Origin: Gavia stellata
Lineage: Eukaryota > Chordata > Aves > Gaviiformes > Gaviidae
Assembly (NCBI RefSeq): GCF_030936135.1
Contig: NC_082594.1
Location: 18,377,553-18,441,552, forward strand
Length of the DNA stretch: 64,000 nt
Direction: 5' to 3'
In this document: positions 1-14,100 of the stretch, one piece after another
How positions within the stretch are numbered: position 1 is the first letter of the stretch
Layout: each line of letters begins with the position of its first letter
Translations under genes and position numbers: made by a program
Notes under the pieces: generated by a model
What the model was told of the DNA's origin: nothing
Databases searched by the model: none
What the model saw: the letters and a program-made list of their open reading frames with translations, nothing else

Positions 1-419
1 TTGACTGCTTAAAATTAATTACTTTGATGGTTCATAACTGTACTCAAAATCTTTTATAATGTAAAGTGTACGTTCAGCTTCTTGAAAGAGCAGGTCTTGC
101 ACTTTCAATTGGCCCAAGCATGTAATGCCTAATCAATGTATCCCATTTCTGTCAAATCCTCTGTGTACCACATGACTATGATATATTGTGATAATATATA
201 GTAGTAATATATAATATTAATGTATAATTTTATAGCCTTGTAAGCCAACATTAAAATATCTGCAAAACTCAGTCAATATTATCAGGGGAGACATAAACAC
301 AATAGTATTGAAAGTGTCAGCACCGAAAGGCTACATTGCCTCTTGGAGACATTCAAGAGCTGGATGTTTTCATCCTCCTGCTATGTGACTAGATAAATGC
401 TTATTGTATGACCAAAATG

Positions 420-900
420 TAGTTCATAGAATAATGAACATCTGGAGGTCATGTAGGCCAAGCTTCATCTCCTTGGGGGCATCAGTGTGAAGATTTTTTT
501 TCCCTTATCTAATTCGAATTTCCCATGTTGCAGCTTGTGTCTGTTGTTTGTAGGCCTTCTGCTGTGTACCTCTGAGAAGTCTGGCTTCATCTTTTCTACA
601 CCCTCCTTTTAGAGTTCAGCAAGGTAATCTTTCCCTTGCCTTCTCTTTTTAAGGCTGACCTAACCCTGCTCACGCAGCTTCTCCTGGTACTTCATGTGCC
701 CCAACCCTTTTATCACCTTGGCGGTCCTCGGCTGGATCTGCTCCGCTATGGCAATGTATTTCTTGTATAGGGGAGTCCAGAACTGAATACAGCACTCCGG
801 TTTCACAACTGCCAAATAGAAGGGAAGAAACATCTCCCGTGACCTGCTGGCCACACTCTTGCTAATACACCTCTTGTTTATCACCACTCACATGGTGCGA
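420..900 (-). mobile_element. CR1 LINE fragment, decayed
   Basis: The reverse strand encodes a degenerate C-terminal CR1 ORF2 segment (PECCIQFWTPLYKK, QIQPRTAKVIKGL, HMKYQEKLREQG) that resembles the common avian CR1 pattern. At 420-480 the sequence resembles a CR1 3' end read in reverse (TCTGGAGGTCATGTAGGCC). Stops and substitutions mark an old copy. The ends are approximate. Confidence 0.75.
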
Positions 901-3750
901 CTCAATTAAGGTATGTGCTACAGATGTCTCAAATGTCTTCAAACAGGTATGCAAAATAATCTTTTTTCCCTTATTCTTACAGTAAAATACAAAATTAGTA
1001 CAGATTTTCTTACATTATTAACAACTCAGAACAAAAGCCAAGCATTAGTACTCATACAGCCTCATTAAAATGCTATAAAAGTATTCGCAGACAACAATAT
1101 TCTAGTGGTTAAATCCTGTGAACTTAAGCAATAATATATTTATATAAGATCTTGCACTTCATCACTGCCCTTACAGAGAAAACTTTTGAAAAACTGAAGC
1201 AGTAAAGGAGCTGATAATAGCCTAGGTTTATGTAATGCTTCTTTTCCTTATTATCGTTTCTTTGCAAGCTTCTCAAACATGCTCAAACAGGTGATGTATG
1301 TTTTCCCTGTCTGCTCTTCTCCCTAACTAAATAATTTACTTTCTAATGTAATAAATGTCGGGCGTATGCTTCCCAGGATGGATGCTTGAATCTAACATTC
1401 CATCAGGCAAGCTTTGATTATAGGGTTTTTTAATTATTAATCTAGAAGGCGGACCTGGCATAATACTGTCATGAAACTAGTATATTAGTTATCTTGAGGT
1501 AAATCTCAAAAAATACAGTCTAAAAATGTACTGAATATATATCTCCTTTATGTTCAACAGATCATGATTTACTAGTTCTCACTTCAAGATGAAATTGAGA
1601 TTGGGTAAGTATTTCCAAATGTGGGTGCCTAAATATATTAGGACATATACATGACATAACATAAAAAGACTAATTTTCTGGAGTGTTCACTGTACAAAAC
1701 TACTGTTAAGGTTAAAGGGATCTGAAAACAAGGAACGTTAAGTAAAGGCTCTGCATGACCCACATTTTTGGAAGCCAGACCACTTCCATGTAGATTCCTA
1801 TGTTTGAAAATATTGGTCCTGGACTTTAGGACATACTATTTCAAACAAACAAACCTGTCTCTGTCATCAATGATAAGTTCTACAGTGTGTTAAAAATGAC
1901 TACCATTGATGAAAACAGGACAGATTTTACTCTCTGTATTAAATTCTATGTTGTGCGTTAAAAGCTGAAATTACTGTAGCAAAATTCAGTACTGTGGTAC
2001 GGTAACTCTTTTTTAAAATTACCACCAAGTGTTAGGTGTACAAGAAATTTACTCAGTTGCTGTTCAAGAACTACTACAGAATAATAGAAACCCTAGTGTA
2101 TGTATGTCGCTTAAAAATACTGTGTAACGTATGTATTACACTTTGTACAAACAGGTTTTACTGAATATTTAGCAATTCCTGTAACACACCAGGCCCAATG
2201 AGTATCATCCTGTCATCAAACTGAAATACATCTGGCATATTTTCTGGCCTGGAGGGGCAGTTGTTAGGATTGCTCTTTATTACAATTTAAATTGCATATA
2301 GTACCTCCAATGGAAAAAAGAGAGGCTTTGCCTTACCGTCTTTTATCTTTGGAAGATCTGTACTTATAAATTGAACCAGATTTTCTCAAATGACTAAGCA
2401 CTTTTAATGAAAGTTCTACCATGTCTCCACTGTTCTTTAATTTTGGCAGGAAGATGAATGTATTCATATTTTTCAGGATATTTCTTGCCTCTAAGCTATA
2501 AAATCATCTGTAAGGCATTCTGTGACAAACTAGCCTTTGCTTTGAAGGGATGCTTATTTCAAAAGCAAGTAGGGTTTTTTGGCAGAGAATAATTTAGAAT
2601 AGCTTCTTTCCCTTTTCATGAGGGAAGAAAGGAGGGATGAAATATTTGCATGTATTTATATTCATGACCATTTAAATTTTATCTGATTCTTCTTCCAGTT
2701 TGAAAGACTTCTGTTTCAAGCCAGGCAAGTTTTCCTACACAGATATTTCCAAAGAATCCTAAAGTATATGTCATGACTCCCCCTCTTCCCTCCCATTTTT
2801 TAAAAAATAAACAGATAATTTTTGGACTTTTGGTTTTAAATATGCATGTGAGAGGTGGAAAACTTTGTTGCTTCAACCATCTGGTATGCTTAATTGCCTT
2901 TGCTGAGCACACCACTGGTGAATATAAAATGCACATGGTATAATGGATAATAGCACAAAATAAGATCATATCATACAGTAAAAATGACTGTACACAGAGA
3001 AGGAGAGAGGAGCACATATTCAGTTTTAAATGTCAGTTTCAGCAATGGAACCCTGTTCCTGAATTTTGATGTAGAAAATTCTATGTCAGATGAGCTGAAC
3101 GTATATTTATAGTCTGAAGTTCTAGGACTGATTGTCATGCTAAATAAAACTATAACCACTATATATATTAGTGTTAGAACCAGAACAAAGAGGATGATGA
3201 GTAGAGCAACCTGTTCCAGTTTTTTTCTTAACTGGCATAACGTAATAAATGACAGACAGTTGCATTAACCTTTTTAGAAACCTGAAGGTCTTTCCATATT
3301 TAGCATACTGAAATATCTAGCCTTTCTTCCTGTTCTAGTGCAGAAACTTTATGTATTTTATGAGAGTACCTTGCAGTGTAGAACCAAGAATGAAGCCTGC
3401 ATGAGGTGTAGAGCACTAAACTTTGGGAACCTAAGCAATTAGACAAGTCCACATTCTTAAGACGTTTCCATTCCTTTTTGTGCAAGGGAGAATTTGGTAT
3501 CCATGAAAGACATTATCTGAGTGTAGCAGTGTAGCTGAGTAGGAAGCTGCTCAGGCAGCCTACATGAGCCAAGACGAAAATGCAGAGGACAGAAATGGGT
3601 GTTTGTGGGCATTGGTCTTGGTATTGGCATTGCTGTCTCCTTCCAGGACTGTTTATGCATTTTGAAGTGACAAACGGGTAAAAATCAACAGAAGTATTGG
3701 GAGCCACACCCAGGACTAGGATTTTTCCTCCACCCCATCCAAAGGCACAC

Positions 3751-4404
3751 TTTATTGCAATGGTATGACCAGCTCCTTCTGGCCTTGCGAATTTTGTATT
3801 GTTAGCTTCATGGCGGCACAACTTCAGTGGAAGACCTGAAGACCTCTTCTGCAGTCCGGAGCTAAGGCACTTTCTGGAAAAATGGCTTTGAATAAACCCA
3901 AGGAGGACAACTGGCTTCCCAATTGCTTAGTATGGTCTCTAACCCCCAGACTATTACATAGAAAGTGCAGCATAGGTTTTTCTGTCATATGTTTGAACCA
4001 AAACAATGAAGTCTGATCTGCTGTCTGATCTCAGTATGAGGTTAGGTATGATCTAAATTCAGAAAATGTGTAAGATGTCTCTGGGGGCTTAGGCACAGGA
4101 AAAAGTAGTTCACGAACCCAAGTGATAAAGATGGTGGCATTCTTAGCTCTACACAGAAGTTAAACCTAGGCACTCTAAAACTCTACTAACAAATTGCAGA
4201 TGTGTGAATAGTCAAGTAGCCTAGAACACTGTATTGTTGAACTAAGACACCAGTATTTCACCTGGCCTCACCTGAATCTGTGGATCTGTGCCTATATTCA
4301 CAGACACGGTCATTGGCAGGGAACAGCTCTTCAGAGTGCCGTCTTGGCAGCCAAAATACTGTGATTGTGGTAGCTACACAGTCTGCTTTAAAGAAGCATT
4401 TAAT
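3751..4404 (-). terminator. Candidate POGLUT3 polyadenylation signals
   Basis: Downstream of the POGLUT3 stop the first minus-strand signals I see are an ATTAAA (4399-4404) and an AATAAA (3751-3756), about 650 and 1300 bases past the stop codon. Which one is used, if either, cannot be told from sequence. Confidence 0.3.
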
Positions 4405-5050
4405 TTTGGTGATTCACAGCCATGGTGCTTATAAAAATATTATTCTGATCTCTCCCCCTCCTCTCCATTTTCCTCTGAAATTGATAAATATTATATCATG
4501 TTCTCTATTCTGTTATCTGTCATAGACCACAAAATAATCTCAAAGCAACACCAGATTTGATATCTGTAAATCTCAAATATTCATTTTCTTTGTCTAGTTA
4601 GAAAATTGTTTTGTATACAAGAAACAAACTAACAATGAGGTAAACTTTATGAAGAAATCATAACACTGTTTTAGTATGTTGCAAATGCTCCTTTAGAATA
4701 ACTTGCACTGACTCATGGAGATCTGTGGATGACTGGTTCCTCATAAAACTAGGTCCCAGCTGGAACACGAGCAGCACGGTGCTCTTCTTCCTCATGATGC
4801 AGTACATGAAACAAATCCCCTAAATGCTCCCCATTACAGGCTCAGTATCTGTCTGGTGGTGGTCATGGAGACAAAATTGTGGGAACCAATGTTGTAGATC
4901 AGAGTCAGTGTGAAAAAGGATATGTAAATACAAGAAGAATACATAACTAAGAATGTTTGCTAGTGCATAAGTGTCTTAGATTTCACAGCTTAATTCCTAT
5001 TTAAATTCTTGCATTGTAAGAAAGTGGGTGATTTTCTCCATCCAGTACAG

Positions 5051-5176
5051 TTACAGATCTTCCCTTAAAGGCTTTTTCCTGTGGCAACTGCATACTGAGT
5101 CTCTGTCATCAGGTTGAGGTACAAGTTCCATTCCATCCCGTATTTCAGGTTTGCTGGCTTGGCGTTTGGCATATTT
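5051..5176 (-). CDS. POGLUT3: POGLUT3 terminal coding exon with REDL ER-retrieval tail
   Basis: Residues 469-509: [20 protein letters not shown], then a PQPDD linker and [13 protein letters not shown] before TAA. The acceptor is CATATTTCAG|AAAT. The final tetrapeptide REDL matches the KDEL-like class, as does REEL in the human protein. The open segment is too short to stand out alone and was placed by homology and phase. Confidence 0.95.
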   Translation of the reverse strand, partial: KYAKRQASKPEIRDGMELVPQPDDRDSVCSCHRKKPLREDL

Positions 5177-8100
5177 CTGAAATATGTAAACAACATTTAA
5201 GAATGCTTTAAGCACCAACGTATAATTCATGAATCAGAATTTTCCTCCTCCCTTCCACTCGCAAGATTGCCTTCATCCAGGCTCCTTATGTCATTGTTTA
5301 CAACCTGTTTACAAGGTGTCTTTATAACACACCTACGAATAGGCTACATTGCCTCTGAAAACCTCCTTTAATGCTTTTCCCTGTCCTATTATTAATGGTA
5401 ATTTGAATATTGTCATTATTTTTGCCTCTAACCACTTTATGCACATAATGATGTAATTTTTGTACACTGAACAGTTCCAAACTTTGTGTCAACCCGTGGC
5501 TGCTGAAGATGAGATCTAACTCTGCACAGCAAAACAGGAAAAAGAAATTAGTACTTTCACAGAACAGAAACTTCTTTCACTAGAGATTTGCATCTCCTAG
5601 GGAAGCAACGACAGTTTGGCCTACTTTACCCCTTATGACTCTACTAGCCATACTTCTGGAATTTCTTTTCCATGTATTCATTGTTTGGTAACATAGCAAG
5701 AGTAGCTCATGAGGATGTAAGTATGAATGGAAAAAGGAAGAAAGCTATGTACAGATTATCTCCTATGTCTATTAGAAACCACATACCAAATGACACTGAA
5801 AACAGGTCTGACTGGGGGATGGGGGCAAAAAAAAGAAAATCTCTGATTCTGTAAAACAACTATTACGTCAGGTTGCCTCCTTAATGATGAAGCAAGTTTT
5901 AACAAAGCTCTTCACACTGATCTCCTGTAAATAATATGAACTGTGTCTGTTACTGATATAAGTAAGGACTGAATATGAAATCTGTAGCATCGGTAGCAAT
6001 AGCAGTTGAGGGAAAGTAATAAAGTGATCTATTGTACTAACCTGAAGCACTTTATAATAGTAGCAGTAAAGCCTGTGAGGCTGAAGTAATTCTCTTGCCA
6101 TTAATTGTCCTTCTTTAGCAATTTTTCTTGCTTCTTCATCATTTTCCTGGAAAATTGAGACCAAATGAATGAATAATAGAGCAATCAGTGAGTTACTCAA
6201 GGCCTGACTGGCAGAAGTTTTATTAAAGGGGCTATTCAAATCTACAACTTTATGTGCAATTACTGGTAGACTGCAAAGGCACACTTTAAATTGCAGATTT
6301 TTTTAAAATACTGGATTGCTTTTATGTTCACAACTGGTACCTTAGGGCTATCAATAACAACTTTTGTGGATAATTGTACAGTTTTGAAAACTCAATTGAT
6401 TACTGCTCTACTGTTCTGTCCAAGCCACAAGCCTCTTCAAAATCAGGTCTGGCATCTCCCAGACATACTTAGTTTTACAGAAGACAAAGCCACAGCTGTT
6501 GTCCTCTCCTATGCAATGTAATTCAATGTCTTCCTTTTAAAAATAACTCTGCTAGAATTCATGTACTTACTCTCAAGTCTTTTAGGTCTATTTTTCAAAG
6601 CTTTTAGTATTCTCATCTGATTCTTTATGAAGAACTACAGTACTATCAGAGCAGAAACTTTTCCTATGTTTTTGTAACCTAATAGCTAAGCTTAAAGCAC
6701 AAATGGTGTTTTCAAAAACACAATTGTATTGGTTTGTTTGGTTACAGATTCCCAGCCTCTCATTCTGAGCATGTTACAGAGCAGCAATTTTTTTGTACAT
6801 TCAAACAGAACATGCAATGACTTCTGTTCTAGTCAGGACCTAAAAAAAGTGATAGAAATAATTAAGTATTATCTAGGATTCTGGGCGTTTCTTTGAAAAT
6901 TATCTGCATTAGTCAGTATACTAAGGTTCTGACTCATGAAACACTTCTGTACATACCTAAAATGAATTCTTAAGTATTTCCCTGAATAGAGGTCATTACT
7001 TGAATTAAGGCCTTCCCATCTTATACTAACAACAAAATGTATTTCTTTTATCCCAGGATCTCAGCAGAGTTCATGCAAAATACGTATGTGGAAATACAAA
7101 AAGAAGAGAGTATTAAGATGAGTTGTTTACATGTTTATCACTTTGAACTTGAATTAGTAATGGAACTTACCTTAGCCCATTTTATTTTCTCTAGTAAATC
7201 CTCTAAGTTTCTCTTAACTGGAACATAATGTTTCCAAGGTTTTAATCCAATGTAAAAGTGTTCATAGTACTGGGAATCTTGCTTCAATATGAGGCTGTCA
7301 CCCAGCAAGAGATATGGAAACCTGTAAGCTGCTACGGTCCCGTCTACATTCACTTGGTATTTGTACTACAATATGAAGATGAGAGAGAAAAAAAGGTGAA
7401 ATGTTTTGAATCGGAGTAGTAACACCGACTGTATAAAAGATTATTTTCACAGGCAAGACATAATTGTGGTTAATTCTCATCTTCAAACCTGTTTTAGCGT
7501 TAAGCAGGTATAGTTTCATGATATTCTGGATAGCATAGTGGAAAAAGAATTTGTTTTCAACCCAAGACTGACAGTCAAGAACCTTTGTGTCACATGAACT
7601 GCCTGATGGGTATTCTATTAAAGTGTCCTGGGATAGAGCATGGGGTATTGCTGGGAAGGAAATAAAACTAATCTATACTTAATTTCAAAAAGAGTAAATT
7701 TATTCTGACTTAAAATTACATTATTATGCAGAATAATCTGAAACATATATTATTATATAAAATAATCTGAAACAGTATACTAAAAGTAACCATGAATGTA
7801 CTGCTCTGGCAGATGCTCTTGGTTGTTACAGCATTTCTGATATATTAATCTCTGGAACAGAACTTCAATTACCATATATTACAATTCCTTTTTACAGGAC
7901 TCTGTCCACTTTACTTTTTATATCTGTTGCAGTAAAATTTGTGTGTCAAAGTGCAACAAAAACACCCATCTATTTTTCTAACTTGTTACTACAAGGACTC
8001 TTTCTGACGTCCATAACGTACTTGCAATGGACACAAGTTGTGTCCATTGTTTTCATATTTACCCCAAACAAAAGAAACCCTGATGGTGAGAAAGCAAATT

Positions 8101-11100
8101 TCTCAATCTATTAAAAAAATAAAATCTCCAAGAACTCTTTCTAAGGGACTCCACAAAAAAAGTATAGTGGCTTTCTTTAGAAATGTGTCACACTATGACT
8201 TTGATTACAGGTGGTCTATCTACCCCGCATGGACCAGTGTTTCCAGTGTAGTATAATTGTTTTTTTTACTGAATGGAATTAGCAAAAGTAAGCCTTGCCT
8301 TTTCAGTTGGTAAGAACTTGACAGCAAAATTAATCCAAGACTGTAATTTGCTTGCTACCTTAAAGAAGTCAAAGAAGCCCATCAGCTGAACCTTTCCCAG
8401 CTCTTCTTCTTTTTCTCTGAAGAAGAAATATCCTGTTATTCCAGCATCTAGTAGTTCTGGATTTTCCTTGGATAACTTGACAAGATGGAGACGTTCTTCT
8501 CGGCTGTCTCGACCTCTAAATAAAGCTCGCTCAGTTTTGTTTTCCCAGAACGGGCCTATGAGCATTGAGTGATAAGGTAAAAGCAAACAGTAATGAAATG
8601 TTCGTGATATGTTTAGTGCAAATAAGGAACTTGCTATGACAGTGGCATTATGCTTAGAGACATGGTAAAACAAGCATGATTTCTCATAGCCAATCCATAA
8701 TCACTTATTAATATAGGGTTTAAACTCCCAGTTTTGCCTGAATTTTGGGGTGAGAAACCGAGCCACTTATAAAAGGAAAATCAGAGAATTGCTTTTCCAC
8801 TCAACAATTTTATATTTAAATAACTTGAAATATCTTGAAAGCTACATAAGGGATTATAATAAAATTATGTAAGTAAAATACTAATAATTAAAGTAATTCC
8901 CCATCCATAAAGCCTGCCACAATAACCAAAATTTCTTTAGTAAAATCCACTTCTGTTACCCACCGATTTAGTTAGGTCTTTGAGGAATCACTTAATGATG
9001 ACTTAAAGAGGAAAAACAATGGCTATACTGTGTCCCCAAGATACTTAGCAAGAACCTGAAAGACTTCATCTCTGCTTACTGCCTGCTTTTAAAAATGTTA
9101 AATATGTCCTTCCTCATGCTTCTGCTGGAAACTTCCTTAAAGGACCTTCTAAAGTGGAGTAGGCTCTTATTGTCTCCTACTTGGAAAAGCAGCTGTACTA
9201 AATGAGTAAACACAGAGTGCTTCAAACTGATAATTTAGTTAGAATATTTAATTTAAAAACTAACGAAGAAAAGAGAAACTGTGGTGAACTAATCAAATAA
9301 AAAGAAATACTTCCTCACTCAAGTTTTACTCCTTAGGTATTGTTCATGCTATTTGTTTGATCACTGAGTATTCATGAATTTCCTGGGGGCGAGGAAGACA
9401 CCCGTCAGTAAAACTGACTCTTCCTTCAAAGCTAGAAAAACAATTCAGAAGATTCCACTCTGAGGTGTTTTTTTATACAGACAATATTTTCTTATTTGAA
9501 AGAGGCTGCAGCATAGTACTAGTTTAGTTCTTTCAGGATCCAAATTAATTTTTATGTAAACAGAACATTGGGCCACATAGCTGTCAGGAAAAGGATTACT
9601 ATTTGATCAGAAGGAATATATTCAAGTCCTTCACTGAGGAGAAAGGCCTTTTAATTGTATTTACTTTTCTTTTGACAGGTCACAGTAGCTATCTTCTGGA
9701 TACCTTTAAGTTAAAATTCACCATTATTGTAAACTGGACTTCTTAAATTTTGGCTCTAAATCCATATTAAACGCCTGCTTAGTAGCAGTGTTGAAAGTGT
9801 TTACAATCTGTAGAGTCTAACCTGCTTGTATTAAGAGACCTCCTAAGGCACTTGTGAACTGAAGACTTTTATGCGACTTGCTTCTTTGATAGAATTTACA
9901 ACTTATTTTTTTAAATCCATGATCTCTCATTTACCTGTATTTCCTTGAATAGAAAGGAGATCATTTGTGACTCCACGCAGGGTTTCAAGAGTCGAGTGCG
10001 TTACATCATACGTTGGAAGGACTATATCTCTTGAATCCATAGAGCCACACCACGAAATGACAGGTATAGGACCAGGTGTATCATTAGCTTTCCGATACTC
10101 AACTGGCCAATCTCCAACATTAAGATAAAACTCTGCATCAGGAAGACGAACCTAAGTGTATACCCAAGAAAGGATAATAACACAAAGATAGAAGCTGTTT
10201 GTCACTCTTACATATATTCCTTACTTCTCTTACGTCATGCAGAATCAATAAACCTACTCGATAGTTAATATATTCAGCTAAGCTTAAGGTATGACTTTCA
10301 ACTTTCTGCCCCGCAAGCCAGTATGAAAGGAACGCTCACAGAGGCCAGGAAAAGGCTTGCAGAGTCGGGCCTTAGCCCCCACAGCTTTCCTAGCAATTTC
10401 ATTACTGTCAAGCTCAGCCCCCACACATTGCCCCTAAGATACACTGTCATCCTGATGAAAAAACAAAAGTCAAATCTTACTTCAGGAATTATAACTCTGA
10501 AGATACAACAACAAATGCAGTATTGCCATATTAGAACGTGACTTAATAGTCTTAAATGATCGAAACTGATACCTTTCTCGCCAGTGACAGGAACATTTCA
10601 TCGGAGAACATTTTGAAGTCTGTATACTTCCCTAAGGAGCGACGGTAGATGTGATTATTGAGAATAGTGTAATGAACAATAGCACCTCTTGTTTGACTGA
10701 ACTTTGTTGGGATTTCCTTAAGCATTCGCTGAAGGTCGATGGTGGGAAAAGAAATGAAGTCCTTTGTAATCTGAGGTTCTTGGGATGGACAAGACATAAC
10801 GTTCTGCCAGATCTCAGGGTCTTCTTCAGGACAGTCACAATATTCATGATAAACTGGTCCTGCAGAAAACAAAGCACTGAGAGTCTGTATTTGTGATTCT
10901 ACAACAATGATAATTCCCCAAACACATGGGCATATAAATGTAGACATTAGAGTGGCCTGACATTTTTTATTCCAAGTTTTCTGAAGTTTTCCTGGGAAGT
11001 CATCCTCCCTATAACATTTCTGGGGTTTAGCAATGTAATTGAGAAAACAGCAACATTCTTCTCTTTTCAGAAATCAAAATACTAGGTTTTTTGTTATCGA

Positions 11101-14100
11101 GGTAAAATTCATCTGCAAAATGAAGCCCCATTATTGTGCTACCTGCCAACCACATAGGGTATTCAGAATTGCTCTAATTGTCCATAACCACCAAAGCTCA
11201 GGTATTACAGTTTCAATTTTAGCCTAAGTCAGCACTTTGACACAGTAGTCTTTACCTCTGGCATAAGGTGTGTTCTTTTATGTATAATCAACTATTCTTT
11301 CTGTCCTTTTGAAGCAGAGAGCTTAGGTGTAAGCAAGAGCCTCGTAGAGCAGTAAAAAAAGCCCTTTTTTCATGGACTTCTAACCAAAACAGGTTCTGTC
11401 CTGTGTCATAGTTTCTTGGCTGCCACCAAATATACACCAGCAAAAAGAAGGCATACTACCACCTGGAGGACTCAGGACAGTTTCATTTCAGTTGGAAGAC
11501 ATTTCTAAATTGTATTTAGGAAATTTTATTAAAAAAAAAAAAACCACGCCCAAGTTCTGGTTAGAAGACGCAGTGGTGAACTGAAACAAGACTCTCCATA
11601 GAAGTAACTTTATATTATCTTTTTCTTTGCTAAACAGCTGTCCATCTGAGAGCAAGAGAAGGAAGTTGAAGAAGCAGATCTGGAATGAGAGAATGATGTG
11701 CTTTGTTTTCCCTGCTTTTAAATAGTTCTTCCATAGTATAGACCTGCACTGAATTAAACTGGGCTAATGGAAAAAAGTTAAATATTGTCTGGTGAAAGAA
11801 ATATTGTCTTTGTTGTTATGAAGGATCACACTTTTTAGAAATCACAGACATTTGAATTATGAAGTGTTGGAAACAACACAAACTCCTTGCTTTTGCAGGT
11901 AGCATTTTCTACTTCAGATAAAAGTAACACAATGTTTAAGCAAATACCTGCTTGAAAACAGTAAAAATGCAAGCACTGCTCTCTTATTCCCTACCAAATC
12001 TGAAGAGATCCATTTCCTTATGCAAGAGGGAAGAAGAGATGTCCAGACACATCACCTTAATGTCAGAGGCCATAGTCTGCATGCTTATGTATCTAGGTCC
12101 TGTAACTTGGCAATGTAGAGAGATTGTCACTGCCTACTTCTCTGTATAAGGAGAACGTTTGTGAGCAGACTACATGAACAAGGGCAAACAAACCTCTGAT
12201 TTCCCACGTCCTCCTCTAGCAGTAAATTAGTCCATAGCATTTCTGTAGCTACCATCATATATTACATTAAATTAAAAAAATACCCTTACCTTTCAAAATA
12301 TAAGGAGATTGAGCTACATGCTGATCACCATAAAGTATCTCAATTTTTAACCCTTTTCTGACACTCCCATACATCCGATACCGCATAAGAAATGTGCCAT
12401 CGTTTCTATCCAAAGGGCGAGGGGTGTAAATTCTGGTGACTTCTTTTGGAGAAAGTGCTTTAATTACTACTTTAAACTGTGTTCTTCCTGAAAAGAGGAA
12501 AATAAAAACAGATAAAAGCACTTTAAGCTATTAGAATCACATATATGAAATAAAGGTGAGAGCAAACTCTACTGGATTAGGTCAGTGGAATTTAATTTAA
12601 CTTTGCACTAGAAATTTTTTTATTATACCAAGTGGTAAAATTAATTTTCAGTGATGGAAGATCATCCTACCAAATTTTCTTGATCATGACATACCTAATA
12701 AATGGAAAACCCGTAGATGCGGAGATAAAAGGTTAAATAATGATTACAAGATAGAAGGAAAGGTTAACAGTGTTCTGAAGCAAAGATTAGGTTTAATATT
12801 AAGTATTCAAGTTAGTGGTCTGAGGAACAATCATTTCCTCTAGAGTAAGAAAGATAGGAAACCAAGTTAAAGTAACAGGAGAAAAGAATACTTGCCAGCT
12901 TGTGGAAAGGCAGTTGCAGCATGCAGGAGTCAGATACAAATTGTTCACCTTTGGGCTGTAGCTGACTGTCTTGCAAATTTAAAGTCCCAGCTACTGAAAA
13001 GCAGGGATAAGAGAATGGTAGTAGATATGTTTCCTGGACATCAGTCTGACCTGTGCTTAAAGATCACCAGCATTTCATCATTAATGCACTGTGACTTTTT
13101 AACTGGGCATGGAATATTTTGTGGACAACACGAGTATGCATAAACATAAATCTGTTACATTCCCTTATTTCTGTCACAAACGGTCGGTATCAACTTTATT
13201 CTTCAAAAAAGAGGGGGACAGATTATTCACAAAGTGTTATAGTCTAAGCATTGCAAAACAGACAAATGCAATGAATGTTATCACGAAGTAGTACACAGAA
13301 GGAAATTACACTGAAAAAAATCCAGATAAAATCAAGATGTTACTAAAATTCAAATGTGTCCCAACAGCACTAAATGATTGAGATGTTACAGTTAATTCTA
13401 TACAATCCATATTTCAACATACTTTGCATCCACAAATAAATGCACTGATGTGGTAAGTACAACAGTGGTTTCAAGGATCAATCACGTCTTCCTTAGAGCA
13501 CTGGATCTTGAAATTGGATTCAAGTCAACTACTGTGCAAGAGTCTCCAGATTAAATTAGGCAGAATCCTTATGATTTCAGATGTGTATTTCCTGACATGT
13601 CATGCCTCTTCACAGAGAGAATAGTTACCCTGAGTAACTCAGATTCTTCCAGACACTGTTGTGAGAGTCGATCCCTCAATCAGTAAGCATATGGTCAGTG
13701 TCTGTGAGCAGAAGAATCTCTCACGGCTGAACACCCCCCCCTCTTCTGCTTTGTGTTCCAATGTAAGAATATAAAATGTGGATTATTTGGAATCATCCCT
13801 CAGTTTTCTTACTATTCAAAGTCCATGCCAGCTAAAGATGCCAAGAAGCAAGTCAGAATACGTTATTTTGACAACATATTGAAGAAATAAAATGAAGCAA
13901 GCATTCATTCCTTCTTGGAACGCCAGTGTGGCAAGCAGCACTCCCACCAACTAAGGAATGCAGAATATTGTCTTCAGTAGCTAGCAGATCTATCCTGAGA
14001 AGCCCTCATATGATTAAGTATCAGTCCAGAATGATTTCCAGAAGTGCACTTCTGACTTCTGAGAAGCAGAGGAATGTTAAGGTTGCTCCAGATATGTGGT

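Larger units (their letters stand above)
1..5050. other. POGLUT3 3' flank; no supported gene
   Basis: AT-rich sequence whose only open frames are short and unlike known proteins. Part is probably POGLUT3 3' UTR. In mammals C11orf65 and then ATM follow on this side; I recognised no exon of either. One decayed CR1 fragment is present at about 420-900. Confidence 0.5.

Noticed and set aside
1-5050. C11orf65 or ATM exons expected by mammalian synteny
   Set aside because: I found no segment resembling either protein and cannot claim presence from gene order alone.
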